64,000 nucleotides of DNA from Komagataeibacter saccharivorans (GCF_003207825.1 NZ_NKTY01000005.1:62001-126000); one strand, 5' to 3'. Counted from the stretch's first letter, positions 45,601 through 54,088 are shown. Notes: generated by a model from the letters alone, not told the origin. Made by a program: numbers and translations.

Positions 45601-47196
45601 GAAGTAATGCGCAAGCCCGCGATAACGGGTGGACAGCACCGCAAGCGGCGTGTCGTCGCCCATAGACCCGATGGCTTCGGAAGCACTTTCCACCATCGGC
45701 TGGAGAATGGTTTCGAGGTCTTCCAGCGTCATGCCTACGGCAAGCTGGCGGCGGCGCAGGGTTTCGGCGTCATACAGCACCGGCTCGCTGCCATCGGGGC
45801 GCACGATGCTGGAGATTTCATGCGTGCGCTGGACCCAGCTACCGAAATCCTGACGGCCGGCCAGTTCGTCCAGCAGTTCGTCATTGCTGTACAGTTTCGC
45901 CGTTTTCAGGTCGAGGGCCAGCGACTGCCCCGGCCCGAGCCGCCCGCGGCTTACGATCTTGGCTTCGGGCACCTTGACCATGCCGGTTTCGGAACCGACG
46001 ATCAGCAGCCCGTCACTGGTCACGGTATAACGCAGCGGACGCAGGCCGCTACGGTCCAGACCCGCCACCAGCCAGCGGCCATCCGTGGCGCACAGCGCGG
46101 CAGGGCCGTCCCACGGCTCCATCACGGCATTGCAGTAGGAATACATGTCCTTGTGCCGCTTCGGCATGGCGGAATTGCCACCGATGCTGGCCGGGATCAT
46201 GAGGCAACGCGCCATGGGGGCGTCGCGCCCGGCGAAGGTCAGCAGTTCGAACACATTGTCGAAACACGCCGTATCGGACCCCTGCGCCTGCACGACGGGC
46301 TTGAGGTCTTCCATATACGGGTCCAGCACGGGATCGGCCAGCCGCGTCTCGTGGCTTTTCATCCAGTTCACATTGCCCGAAATGGTGTTGATTTCACCAT
46401 TATGGGCAAGGCGACGGAAAGGCTGGGCCAGCTTCCATGTGGGGAAGGTGTTGGTCGAATAACGCTGGTGATAGATCGCGAAACGGCTGACGAAACGCGG
46501 GTCGAGCAGGTCGGGATAGAACACCGTCAGATGTTCGGCCAGGAACATGCCCTTGTAGATCAGCGACCGGCACGACAGCGAACACACATACAGGTCCACC
46601 TGATTGGCGATCGCGCTTTTTTCAATCCGGCGGCGGATGATGTACAGGTCGCGCTCGAACTCGTCTTCCGCGCTGCCGGGCAGGTTGCGGATCAGGATCT
46701 GCTCGATTTCCGGGCGGGTGGCGTTGGCCTTTTCACCGATACAGTCGGTGTTGATCGGCACCTGCCGCCAGCCATAGATGCTGTAGCCGAAAGCAAGGAT
46801 TTCGCTTTCGATGATCTGGCGGCAGCGTTCCTGCGCCGCGATATCGGTCTTGGGCAGAAAGACCATGCCAACGGCGATCTGGCTGTCCACGCCGCCTTCG
46901 GCGCCGCCTGCGTGGATCGCATCGGCAAAGAAGTCCTGCGGGATCTCGACATGGATGCCTGCGCCATCGCCGGTCTTGCCGTCTGCATCGACCGCGCCAC
47001 GGTGCCACACGGCCTTCAGTGCCGCGATACCGGCTTCCACCACGTCGCGGCGCGGCTTGCCATCCAGTGCCGCAACCATGCCCACGCCACAGGCGTCATG
47101 CTCATCCGCCGGGCTGTACAGGCCGGAGATGGCTTTGGCGTTCGCTTCCCATTCCTGCACGAAATCGGTCGGCTGCTGTTCAAACTGGTCCATCAT
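42664..47196 (-). CDS. gltB: Glutamate synthase large subunit
   Basis: NADPH-dependent GOGAT alpha subunit: splits glutamine and makes two glutamates from glutamine plus 2-oxoglutarate. The 1510-residue protein carries an N-terminal propeptide of 35 residues ahead of Cys36 (DEHDACGVGMVAALDG), which becomes the catalytic N-terminal cysteine. The FMN synthase region follows, with the 3Fe-4S binding CIMVRQCHSNTCPVGVCTQ, and the C-terminal beta-helix with GCGSNGCEYMTGG. gltD lies upstream with a 2-base gap, and GGAG stands 5 bases before the ATG. Order gltD-gltB is the reverse of E. coli. Ammonium assimilation with glnD signalling is expected. Confidence 0.98.
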   Translation of the reverse strand: MMDQFEQQPTDFVQEWEANAKAISGLYSPADEHDACGVGMVAALDGKPRRDVVEAGIAALKAVWHRGAVDADGKTGDGAGIHVEIPQDFFADAIHAGGAEGGVDSQIAVGMVFLPKTDIAAQERCRQIIESEILAFGYSIYGWRQVPINTDCIGEKANATRPEIEQILIRNLPGSAEDEFERDLYIIRRRIEKSAIANQVDLYVCSLSCRSLIYKGMFLAEHLTVFYPDLLDPRFVSRFAIYHQRYSTNTFPTWKLAQPFRRLAHNGEINTISGNVNWMKSHETRLADPVLDPYMEDLKPVVQAQGSDTACFDNVFELLTFAGRDAPMARCLMIPASIGGNSAMPKRHKDMYSYCNAVMEPWDGPAALCATDGRWLVAGLDRSGLRPLRYTVTSDGLLIVGSETGMVKVPEAKIVSRGRLGPGQSLALDLKTAKLYSNDELLDELAGRQDFGSWVQRTHEISSIVRPDGSEPVLYDAETLRRRQLAVGMTLEDLETILQPMVESASEAIGSMGDDTPLAVLSTRYRGLAHYFRQAFSQVTNPPIDSLRETRVMSLVTRLGNLGNILEESETQCDLLQLPSPVLTTGEFQALVEFCGKDACIIDCTFPAAEGEAGLRSAIARIRAEAEDRVRQGCTHVFLTDEHQSGDRAYIPMILATAAVHTHLVRQSLRTFTSLNVRSAGALDVHAIAVTIGVGATTVNPYLAQESIADRHRRGLFGNLSLSDSVERYRKAVNKGLLKIMSKMGISIVASYRGGYNFEAIGLSRALTAEFFPGMPSRISGIGLTGIARNVLSFHHKAWNRQVETLSVGGRYKLRRSGEVHAFDGNLIHMLQTAVATGSFSVYQRYADAVRRQPPVALRDLLDFRGGRTPIPVESVESITELRKRLIAPGISLGALSPEAHETLSIAMNRIGAKSDSGEGGEDPARAKPRANGDNASSAIKQIASGRFGVTAQYLNDCREIEIKMAQGAKPGEGGQLPGFKVTGLIARLRHATEGVTLISPPPHHDIYSIEDLAQLIYDLKQINPEATVTVKLVARSGIGTIAAGVAKAKADAILISGHSGGTGASPQSSVKYAGMPWELGLAEAHQVLMLNRLRHRVKLRTDGGLKTGRDVVIAAMLGAEEFGIGTASLVAMGCIMVRQCHSNTCPVGVCTQDDELRRKFEGTPEKVINLFSFIAEDVRNILASLGFTSLNEIIGRTDLLHQVLRGADYLDDLDLNSLLAQADPGPYGRYCTREGRNEVPETLDAQMIADARPLFDHGEKMQLQYNVQNTHRAIGTRISSLIVRQFGMTKLAPGHLTVRLRGSAGQSLGAFAVQGLKLEVLGDANDYVGKGLSGATIVVRASPSSSLVSNENAIVGNTVLYGATAGALYAAGQAGERFAVRNSGATAVIEGCGSNGCEYMTGGTVVILGEIGDNFGAGFTGGMAFVYDASGTFAERVNADTVMWCRVQDPKWEAVLREQVEIHARETGSRYAELLLHNWDKTLPRFWQVVPTEYARVIGFEAPALARGA

Positions 47197-47198
47197 GC

Positions 47199-48653
47199 TT
47201 ACTCCGCCACCTCGGCCTGCGCCGCCGTCATTTCCTCAAGCCATTCGTGCATCCGGGCTGCCGCGTCACGACCGTCGCGGATGGCCCACACAACCAGACT
47301 GGCCCCGCGCACGATATCGCCTGCCGCAAACACGCCGGGCAGGCTGGTCATGAATGTCTTGCGATCGACCATGAGCGTGCCCCAGCGTGAAACCTCCAGT
47401 TCCGGCTGCCCCCACAGGGTGGGCAGCGGTTCGGGATCGAAGCCCAGCGCCTTGACCACAAGGTCCGCTTCCAGCGTAAACGCACTGTTTTCAACCGGTT
47501 CGACCGACTGGCGACCGCTCGCGTCGGGCAGGCCCAGCTTCATGCGGCTGGCGCGCACACCCGTTACGCTGCTGTCGCCTTCAAACGCCTGCGGGGCTGC
47601 GAGCCATACGAACTCGACACCTTCTTCCTCGGCGTTTTTCACTTCACGCACCGAACCGGGCATGTTGGCGCGGTCGCGGCGGTACAGGCATTTGACCGAT
47701 TTCGCGCCCTGCCGGATGGCCGTGCGCACGCAGTCCATGGCCGTATCGCCACCGCCGATCACCACAACCGACTTGCCTGCCGCATTCAGTTCGCCACTGT
47801 CATATTCCGCGACCGTATCCCCAAGCGAGACACGGTTGGACGCGGTCAGGTAATCCAGCGCGCGCACGATGCCGCCCAGCCCCGCGCCGGGACCGCCGAT
47901 ATCGCGCGACTTGTACACACCCGTCGCGATCAGCACGCTGTCATGGCGCGCACGCAGGGTGGAGAACGCGATGCTGTCCGCCCCGTCAGTATCACCAACC
48001 CCCTTGCCGAGATGGAAGGTAATGCCCGATTCCACCAGCAGCTTGTGGCGGCGCGTGACAATGTCCTTCTCCAGCTTGAAGCCGGGGATGCCATACATCA
48101 GCAGGCCGCCAATGCGGTCGTAACGGTCGTAGACGTGGACCTGATAGCCCTGTTCGCGCAACTGCACGGCAGCCGCCAGACCACCGGGACCGGCCCCGAT
48201 GATGGCCACGCTTTCATTGCGTTCGGCTACCGGCACGACTGGCCTGACCCAGCCGTTATCGAAGGCGGTATCCGTGATGTAGCGTTCCACCGCGCCGATG
48301 GTGACGCTTTCGAACCCTTCCTCGATCACGCAGTTCCCTTCGCACAGGCGGTCCTGCGGGCAGATGCGGCCACAGATCTCGGGGAAGGTGTTGGTTGCGG
48401 AGGAGAGTTCATACGCCTCCTGCATCCGGCCTGCCGCCGTCATCATCAGCCAGTCGGGAATGTTGTTGCCCAGCGGACAGTGCACCGAGCAGAAGGGCAC
48501 GCCGCACTGCGAACAGCGCGAGGCCTGCGTTTCGGCCTTCGCGGGTACGAATTCGGCGTAAATCTCGTTAAAATCCTTGCGGCGCGCCTCGGCAGGCCGT
48601 TTGTCCGGCTGCTCCTGCGCCACAGAGACGAATTTCAGCATGCGCTCGGCCAT
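47199..48653 (-). CDS. gltD: Glutamate synthase small subunit
   Basis: NADPH-oxidising beta subunit of GOGAT, 484 residues, passing electrons through FAD and iron-sulfur clusters to GltB. Cys motifs for the [4Fe-4S] clusters are in SRCSQCGVPFCSVHCPLG and CGRICPQDRLCEGNCV. The FAD fold is in AIIGAGPGGLAAAVQL and the NADPH fold in VVIGGGDTAMDCVRTA; the last block GVFAAGDIVRGASLVVWAI is standard. Start at 48653 fits the family N-terminus; an ATG at 48698 would add residues translated from the leader. It is first in the operon; paired repeats lie about 120 bases upstream. Confidence 0.97.
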   Translation of the reverse strand: MAERMLKFVSVAQEQPDKRPAEARRKDFNEIYAEFVPAKAETQASRCSQCGVPFCSVHCPLGNNIPDWLMMTAAGRMQEAYELSSATNTFPEICGRICPQDRLCEGNCVIEEGFESVTIGAVERYITDTAFDNGWVRPVVPVAERNESVAIIGAGPGGLAAAVQLREQGYQVHVYDRYDRIGGLLMYGIPGFKLEKDIVTRRHKLLVESGITFHLGKGVGDTDGADSIAFSTLRARHDSVLIATGVYKSRDIGGPGAGLGGIVRALDYLTASNRVSLGDTVAEYDSGELNAAGKSVVVIGGGDTAMDCVRTAIRQGAKSVKCLYRRDRANMPGSVREVKNAEEEGVEFVWLAAPQAFEGDSSVTGVRASRMKLGLPDASGRQSVEPVENSAFTLEADLVVKALGFDPEPLPTLWGQPELEVSRWGTLMVDRKTFMTSLPGVFAAGDIVRGASLVVWAIRDGRDAAARMHEWLEEMTAAQAEVAE

Positions 48654-48772
48654 CGGTCTGCCCCCGGTGTGCGTGAAGGTAAGGAACGCGGCAGGCACGA
48701 CAGGCGTGCCCGCGACGTGGCACAGGTCTTACGCAACACCCCGCGCCAATAAAAGACAGTAGTACTGACCTT

Positions 48773-48802
48773 AATACCGAAATATGCTGAAAAATACCGA
48801 AA
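48773..48802 (-). promoter_or_regulatory. Paired 10-bp direct repeats upstream of gltD
   Basis: The 10-mer TTTCGGTATT (minus strand) occurs at 48773-48782 and at 48793-48802, spaced by exactly 20 bases or two DNA turns, with a related TTCGGTTT next to it. It lies in the AT-rich leader between gltD and the next gene. A regulator-binding site for the gltDB operon is an inference. Confidence 0.5.
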
Positions 48803-48819
48803 AACCGAAGTTTTCTGTC

Positions 48820-49725
48820 TTACGGCATCCCGGTCAGGATCAGATCCATCGGAGATGGGGCAATGCCCAGCATGGCAATCGTGCGCGCGCCGGGGGCCAC
48901 GACATTATCGACATATAGCAGCCTCACCTGATCGCGCGTCAGCACCCGGCCCGGCAGGTGTTCGAGTATGCCGCCCTGCAGCAGCGCCAGCCATCGCGGC
49001 ACGGCCACAAGCGGGCGTGGATGTCCGGCCCATCGCGCCGCCCATGCCACGATCTGGCGCATGGTCAGGATACGGGGGCCACCGAATTCGAAAATAGCGC
49101 CCGCCATGTCCTCCCCTCCGGCTGCGATACGGACAATCCCCTCCGCCACGTCCCCGACCCATACCGGCTGGAAACGCGTCGTCCCCGCATAGACCGGCAT
49201 GACAGGCAGCATCCGGGCCATGCGGGCGAACATGTTGGGAAACGACCCTTCCTGACCGAATATGAGCGACGGCCGCACGATCACCGCTTCGGGCATGCAC
49301 TGGCTGACCGCCGCTTCTCCCGCCGCCTTGCTGCGCGCGTAAGCCGATGGGCTGTCCATCGTCGCCCCCAGCGCGGAAACATGGACAAGCCGCCCCGCCC
49401 CCGCTGCGGCGCACAGCCGGGCCACGCGTCCCGCACCCTGCACATGGATGGCATCGAACGTCGCAGCCCCGTGGGGCGAGAGAATGCCTACCAGGTTTAC
49501 GACCAGTTCACTCCCCTCGATGGCGGCGACACAGGCTGCCTCCTCGGTAATGGAGGCGACAATCGGCACGATCTGCCCCACGTCACCCAGCATGCGCAGG
49601 CCCGCTGCGCTGGTGGCGGCGCGTGCGGCCACGCGCACCACATATCCAGCCTGCGCCAGCCGCTGCACAACGTGGCGGCCCACAAAGCCGCTACCACCAA
49701 AAACCGTCGCCACCCTGCGTGTCAT
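48820..49725 (-). CDS. NDUFA9-like atypical SDR protein
   Basis: A 301-residue NAD(P)-binding protein of the atypical short-chain dehydrogenase group that includes mitochondrial complex I subunit NDUFA9. The dinucleotide loop is VFGGSGFVGRHVVQRLAQAG at the N-terminus, followed by LVVNLVGILSPHG, VHVSALGATMDSPSAYARSKAAGE with a Tyr and Lys, and VIVRPSLIFGQEGSFPNMFARMA. Alphaproteobacterial homologues may assist complex I or ubiquinone handling; function is not proven. The start at 49725 has AGGGA directly before it; a longer open frame to 49869 covers the leader and is unlikely to be coding. Confidence 0.86.
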   Translation of the reverse strand: MTRRVATVFGGSGFVGRHVVQRLAQAGYVVRVAARAATSAAGLRMLGDVGQIVPIVASITEEAACVAAIEGSELVVNLVGILSPHGAATFDAIHVQGAGRVARLCAAAGAGRLVHVSALGATMDSPSAYARSKAAGEAAVSQCMPEAVIVRPSLIFGQEGSFPNMFARMARMLPVMPVYAGTTRFQPVWVGDVAEGIVRIAAGGEDMAGAIFEFGGPRILTMRQIVAWAARWAGHPRPLVAVPRWLALLQGGILEHLPGRVLTRDQVRLLYVDNVVAPGARTIAMLGIAPSPMDLILTGMP

Positions 49726-49877
49726 TCCCTGCTCCCGTTCCGGGGTTGGTAATCGTGGGCGTATCCTGCGCCTTTGAGGACGGATGAAGGCATTCGCTTT
49801 TTCCACCCCTCCTTCCACCGCACGGACAGGCCCGAAAGAAAAAATGCGCCTGTTTTCAAAAAAATGCATTTACCCTG

Positions 49878-49906
49878 TTGACCGCCCCGGCGTGCCGGAC
49901 TAAACA
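49878..49906 (+). promoter_or_regulatory. Sigma-70-type promoter for tRNA-Leu
   Basis: A -35 box TTGACC at 49878-49883 and a -10-like TAAACA at 49901-49906 are separated by 17 bases. The predicted start is about 35 bases upstream of the tRNA. Confidence 0.65.
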
Positions 49907-49948
49907 GCGCTCACACCACCCCGGCGGCCTCCGCTGGGGAGCCTCTGA

Positions 49949-50035
49949 GCCCAGATGGCGGAATTGGTAGACGCGCAGGTTTCAGGTACCTGTGGCCGCA
50001 AGGTCGTGGAAGTTCGAGTCTTCTTCTGGGCACCA
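49949..50035 (+). tRNA. tRNA-Leu (anticodon CAG)
   Basis: 87 nucleotides folding as a class II tRNA with acceptor arms GCCCAGA / TCTGGGC, encoded CCA end, a D-arm with GGTAGA, a long variable arm and TTCGAGTC in the T-arm. The anticodon stem CAGGT/ACCTG holds the loop TTCAGGT, so the anticodon is CAG, reading CUG leucine codons, a very frequent codon in this high-GC genome. Confidence 0.97.
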
Positions 50036-50043
50036 TCTCTCCT

Positions 50044-50110
50044 AAAAAGATAATAAACCCCTCCGGGGGCGGTCAGGACAGCCCCTCGGGGACTGTCCCG
50101 TTATCTTTTT
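50044..50110 (+). terminator. Long inverted repeat after tRNA-Leu
   Basis: Outer arms AAAAAGATAA and TTATCTTTTT (50044-50053, 50101-50110) enclose two GC-rich inner hairpins (around CCCCTCCGGGGG and GGACAGCCCC/GGGGACTGTCC). The T-rich end suits transcription termination after the tRNA. Confidence 0.75.
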
Positions 50111-50285
50111 GCCTGTTCGCCCGTTCAAATTGGTGTAAACCGCCCACGAACACACAATTTACGTACAGGCCCACAGTCCGCGCCCCACATCCGGGACCCG
50201 GCGAACAGAGAACGGATTGCCTTCCTTGCGGTTGCGTTCCAGACCTGCCACCGTGAACTGACCATCGTGACGGAGCAATTTCCAC

Positions 50286-50933
50286 ATGGCTGTAAGCCCA
50301 GCACCCGAGAGCATCCATTTCCATCGCGGCGACCTGCCGGCGGACGTTACGTTTCCCGCCGCCGTTGCCGTCGATACGGAAACGATGGGGCTGAACCCGC
50401 ATCGTGACCGGCTCTGTCTCGTGCAGCTTTCAGGTGGTGACGGACATGCCCATCTGGTGCAGATGCCCGCTGGCGTCACAGCGGCGGACTGCCCCAACCT
50501 CGTACGCGTGCTGACCGACCCGGACCGGCCCAAGATCATGCATTTCGCCCGCTTTGACGTGGCGATCCTCCAGCACACGCTCGACATCACGGTAGCGCCG
50601 TGCATCTGCACCAAGATCGCATCCAAGCTGGTACGCACCTATACCGACCGCCACGGGCTGGCCAATCTGTGCCGGGACATGCTCGGGGTGGATCTGAGCA
50701 AGCAGCAGCAGTCCTCGGACTGGGGGGCGCCGCAGCTTACGCCCGAACAGCTTGCCTATGCCGCCTCCGACGTGCTGTACCTACATGCATTGTGGGAAAA
50801 ACTCGAAGCCCTGCTGCTCCGCGAGGGGCGGCGCGAACTGGCGCAGGCATGCTACGATTTCATGCCCACCCGCGCCCGGCTGGATATTCTGGGCTATGGG
50901 GAACCGGATATTTTCGCACACCGGGCCGCCTGA
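50286..50933 (+). CDS. rnd: Ribonuclease D-like 3'-5' exonuclease
   Basis: A 215-residue DEDDy exonuclease, the short alphaproteobacterial form without the C-terminal HRDC domains of E. coli RNase D. The four acidic residues and Tyr are visible: Asp30 and Glu32 in VAVDTETMGLNPHRDRLCLV, Asp91 in HFARFDVAIL, and Tyr158/Asp162 in AYAASDVLYL. It probably trims 3' ends of tRNA precursors or other RNA. It begins the row of genes rnd-kdsD-lptC-lptA-lptB found in many alphaproteobacteria; kdsD follows 52 bases later. Confidence 0.93.
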   Translation: MAVSPAPESIHFHRGDLPADVTFPAAVAVDTETMGLNPHRDRLCLVQLSGGDGHAHLVQMPAGVTAADCPNLVRVLTDPDRPKIMHFARFDVAILQHTLDITVAPCICTKIASKLVRTYTDRHGLANLCRDMLGVDLSKQQQSSDWGAPQLTPEQLAYAASDVLYLHALWEKLEALLLREGRRELAQACYDFMPTRARLDILGYGEPDIFAHRAA

Positions 50934-50985
50934 TAGAGCGCCCCCGGTCTGACCGGAGCCATTCCATGATGATAGCAGGTCGGGC

Positions 50986-52041
50986 ATGAACAGCAGCCTT
51001 TCACCTTCCCTTACCGCCAATATCGGCGAAAGCGCCACGCCGCAGCATCTCCATATGCTGGCGGAGGCATGCAACGTGCTGCGCACGGAATCCGCTGGCC
51101 TGCACGCCATGATCAGCGCACTGGAAGCCCCGTCCACGCCCGATCAGGAGGGACTTGGCGCCGCCTTCATCGAGGTTGTCGAGCGCATCCTGTCGGGCAA
51201 TATGCGCGTGGTCGTGACCGGCATTGGCAAGTCGGGGCATATCGGGCGCAAGATACAGGCGACGCTGGCTTCCACCGGCACGCCCGCGATTTTCGTGCAT
51301 CCGGCAGAAGCCTCGCACGGGGATCTGGGCATGCTGCAGAAGGGTGATGCGGTCCTTGCCATTTCCAATTCGGGTGAAACGGCGGAAATGGCGGACATCA
51401 TTTCCCACACCCGCCGGTTCGGCCTGCTGCTGATCGCCATGACATCGCGCGCGCATTCCACGCTGGCCCGCACGGCGGATATCGGGCTGCTGCTTCCCTA
51501 CGCGCCCGAAGCCTGCCCCATCGGCCTGGCCCCCACCACCAGTTCCACCATGCAGCTTGCGCTGGGCGATGCGCTGGCCATCGTGCTGCTGCAGCGCCGG
51601 GGGTTCAGCGCCAATGATTTCGGCATTTTCCATCCCGGTGGCCGGCTGGGGACGCAGTTGCGCCGTGTGCAGGAACTGATGCACGGCGGCGACCGCATGC
51701 CGCTGGGCCATCCCACCATGCCGCTGCGGCAGGTCATCATGGAAATGACCCGCAAGACCTTCGGCTGCATGGGCGTTGTGGATGAGGGCAACCGGCTGAT
51801 CGGCCTGATTACCGACCGCGACCTGCGCCTTGCGCTGGAACAGGATCTGGACCACACCTGCGCCGCCGACATCATGAACGCCCATCCCCAGACCATCGGC
51901 CCCGATGTGCTGGCGGCGGAGGCCCTGCGCATCATGAACGACCGCCCGCGCCCGATCTCCAGCATCTTCGCGCTGGATGAAGGCGGGCACCCGGTTGGCA
52001 TCGTGCATCTACATGACCTGCTGCGTGCCGGCGTTGCATGA
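50986..52041 (+). CDS. kdsD: Arabinose-5-phosphate isomerase
   Basis: Converts ribulose-5-phosphate to arabinose-5-phosphate for Kdo, the inner-core sugar of lipopolysaccharide. The 351-residue protein has an N-terminal SIS domain with VVVTGIGKSGHIGRKIQATL and AISNSGETAEMADI, then SSTMQLALGDALAIVLLQ, and two C-terminal CBS domains (from about residue 225) with ITDRDLRLAL. Its stop overlaps the lptC start (ATGA), so Kdo synthesis is coupled to LPS transport. Confidence 0.96.
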   Translation: MNSSLSPSLTANIGESATPQHLHMLAEACNVLRTESAGLHAMISALEAPSTPDQEGLGAAFIEVVERILSGNMRVVVTGIGKSGHIGRKIQATLASTGTPAIFVHPAEASHGDLGMLQKGDAVLAISNSGETAEMADIISHTRRFGLLLIAMTSRAHSTLARTADIGLLLPYAPEACPIGLAPTTSSTMQLALGDALAIVLLQRRGFSANDFGIFHPGGRLGTQLRRVQELMHGGDRMPLGHPTMPLRQVIMEMTRKTFGCMGVVDEGNRLIGLITDRDLRLALEQDLDHTCAADIMNAHPQTIGPDVLAAEALRIMNDRPRPISSIFALDEGGHPVGIVHLHDLLRAGVA

Positions 52042-52775
52042 CCGAGCCGACCGACGACAGGGATACCGGCACCGATCCCGGCGGCATCCAACGCGAGGAT
52101 TACGCCCGCAGCGCCGCCGACATCGAACGCCAGCGCAGCATATTCGACCAGTCCACCCGCACGCGCCTGCTGCCCAATGCGGAATCCCTTGCGCGCCGCC
52201 AGACGATCCTGCGTTCGGCCAAATGGGTTCTGCCGCTGCTTGCCCTTGTCCTGCTTGGCTCCATCGCTGCGTGGCCTGCGGTTGAACGCGCGGTGATCAT
52301 GCATACCGGCACCATGGCGCAGATGAGCCGGGTGCGCGTGAAAAGCGGCAGCATGCTCAACCCGACCTATCGCGGTCTGGACGATCACGACCACCCCTAC
52401 ATGGTCACCGCCGATGAAGCCCGCCAGATATCGAACGAGCGGATCGACCTTACGAATGCAGCCGCCGACATATTGCTGGATGACCGGAACTGGCTGTATG
52501 TCACCGCGCGCGATGGCGTGTATATCCAGCACAGCCAGTTGCTGAACCTTACGCACGACGTCACCCTCTATCGCAATGACGGGACCATCATGCTTACCCC
52601 CAGCGCGGATATCGACATGCGCCACAACATCATCGTATCCGATAGCTGGATTCATGGTGAAGGCCCGATCGGGACCATCGACGCAGGCGGCAGCATGCTG
52701 GACACGCGGGGCGGCATCATGCTGTTTCGTGGCCCCGGTCGCATGATCCTCAACGCAGCGGAAAGATCGAACTGA
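52038..52775 (+). CDS. lptC: LPS export protein LptC
   Basis: Single-span inner-membrane protein linking LptBFG to the periplasmic bridge LptA. A hydrophobic segment VLPLLALVLLGSIAAWPAV lies at about residues 57-77 after a polar cytoplasmic N-terminus; the rest is periplasmic beta-jellyroll with typical strands such as YMVTADEARQIS and WLYVTARDGVYI. Length 245 is longer than E. coli LptC (191), mostly from the N-terminal tail. Overlaps kdsD by 4 bases and lptA by 1 base. Confidence 0.9.
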   Translation: MTEPTDDRDTGTDPGGIQREDYARSAADIERQRSIFDQSTRTRLLPNAESLARRQTILRSAKWVLPLLALVLLGSIAAWPAVERAVIMHTGTMAQMSRVRVKSGSMLNPTYRGLDDHDHPYMVTADEARQISNERIDLTNAAADILLDDRNWLYVTARDGVYIQHSQLLNLTHDVTLYRNDGTIMLTPSADIDMRHNIIVSDSWIHGEGPIGTIDAGGSMLDTRGGIMLFRGPGRMILNAAERSN

Positions 52776-54088
52776 TGGCGCGCGTATCCTCCCACCTGTC
52801 GTTTGGCGGGGTTCTGCTCGGGCTGGTCGTGGCAGGCCCCGCCATGGCGCAGGGGCTGGACATGTCCCATGGGCAGCAGGTCAACGTCACCGCGCTGGGT
52901 GGCTTCGACTGGGACCAGAACGCGCAGACCGTCACCGCCTATGATCAGGCGCAGGCCATCCGTGGGGATGTGACCGTGCGGGCGGACCGGCTGATCGCCT
53001 ATTACCGCAAGAAAACGCCCACGACCGCCACTGTGGCGACAGGACAGGCCGCCACGCCCCGGCCCGGCCCACCGGGAGCGGACGCCCCCCTATCCGCCCA
53101 TCTGGGCATTGCCCCACCGGTCGAAACCCGTCGCCCGCATATTGTCGATGACCCGACCCAGCCCGCGAATACGCAGGCTTCCCCAGCCCCCACGGCAGCA
53201 GGAACGCAACCGGCCGTCCCGGCAGCCGCAACAGCCGGGGGCGCAGGGGATGTGGATACCAGCCTTGCGACCGCGACCGATGTGCTGCCGCAGGATCTGC
53301 CCACACCCGATGGACCTGCGCCCGCCGGTGCGCCCGGTGGCGACAAAGGTGCTGCAAGCGCAGGCGGCCCACCGTCCGATGGCGGCGATGGCGGCGGCGC
53401 GAGCGAGGTCTATCGCCTGGAAGCCATCGGTCATGTCCATGCCTTCAACACCAATGACCAGGCATGGGGCGACCATGCGGTCTATGACATGGACCAGGCC
53501 GTTCTGGTCATGACGGGCGCGCACCTGAAAATGACATCCCCGCAGGATATCCTGACGGCGCGGGACGTGCTGGAATACCATTCGCGCGAACATATGTCCG
53601 TCGCCCGCGGCAACGCGACCATGACCACGAATGATGGCCGCCAGATGCGCGCCGACGTACTGGTGGGCTATGACAAGCCAAAGGACCAGCGCACCCATCC
53701 GGGCCGTGATCACACCGGTAGCCAGCCGGGGAATGCAAATGGCGCGCCCGATGCGTCCCAGCCCGCCGGAACAGCCGCCACCGCCAATGACAGACCGGCC
53801 CCCGGCGCGGGCACGATGGACCATATGAACGCTTTCGGTCACATCGTGATCCGGACCCGCACGGAAACCGTGACAGGCGACCGGGGCGTATACGTGCCCG
53901 ATACGGGCATTGCCCGGCTGGTGGGTGACGTGCATATCACCCGTGGGGAAAATCAGGTCAGTGGTACGGCGGCCATCGTGAACATGCACACCGATATCGC
54001 CACCCTGACCGACAGCCCCGGCTCACGCGTCAGTGGCCTGATCATACCCAATCAGGCCGGAAAAGGTGACAAGGGATCAGCAAGATGA
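52775..54088 (+). CDS. lptA: LPS transport protein LptA with two disordered insertions
   Basis: Periplasmic bridge protein of the LPS transport machine. A signal peptide ends AMA-QG at about residue 26. OstA-type beta-jellyroll segments are visible at 50-78 (TVTAYDQAQAIRGDVTVRAD), 211-300 (RLEAIGHVHAFNTNDQAWGD, VLEYHSREHMSVARGNATM, MRADVLVGYD) and 349-425 (HIVIRTRTETVTGDRGVYV, IARLVGDVHITRGENQVSG). They are broken by Pro/Ala/Gly-rich insertions at about 79-210 and 301-348, making it 437 residues against about 180-200 in many bacteria. Coupled to lptC and lptB by start/stop overlaps. Confidence 0.9.
   Translation: MARVSSHLSFGGVLLGLVVAGPAMAQGLDMSHGQQVNVTALGGFDWDQNAQTVTAYDQAQAIRGDVTVRADRLIAYYRKKTPTTATVATGQAATPRPGPPGADAPLSAHLGIAPPVETRRPHIVDDPTQPANTQASPAPTAAGTQPAVPAAATAGGAGDVDTSLATATDVLPQDLPTPDGPAPAGAPGGDKGAASAGGPPSDGGDGGGASEVYRLEAIGHVHAFNTNDQAWGDHAVYDMDQAVLVMTGAHLKMTSPQDILTARDVLEYHSREHMSVARGNATMTTNDGRQMRADVLVGYDKPKDQRTHPGRDHTGSQPGNANGAPDASQPAGTAATANDRPAPGAGTMDHMNAFGHIVIRTRTETVTGDRGVYVPDTGIARLVGDVHITRGENQVSGTAAIVNMHTDIATLTDSPGSRVSGLIIPNQAGKGDKGSAR

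Noticed and set aside
45061-47853. A 930-codon open frame on the plus strand
   Set aside because: It lies wholly antisense to gltB and gltD; high-GC codon use leaves long antisense frames open. It shows no domain and no ribosome site, while the opposite strand has full glutamate synthase motifs.
49949-50285. Genomic island at the tRNA-Leu 3' end
   Set aside because: No integrase, no repeated tRNA 3' end and core genes follow directly; no island is visible.
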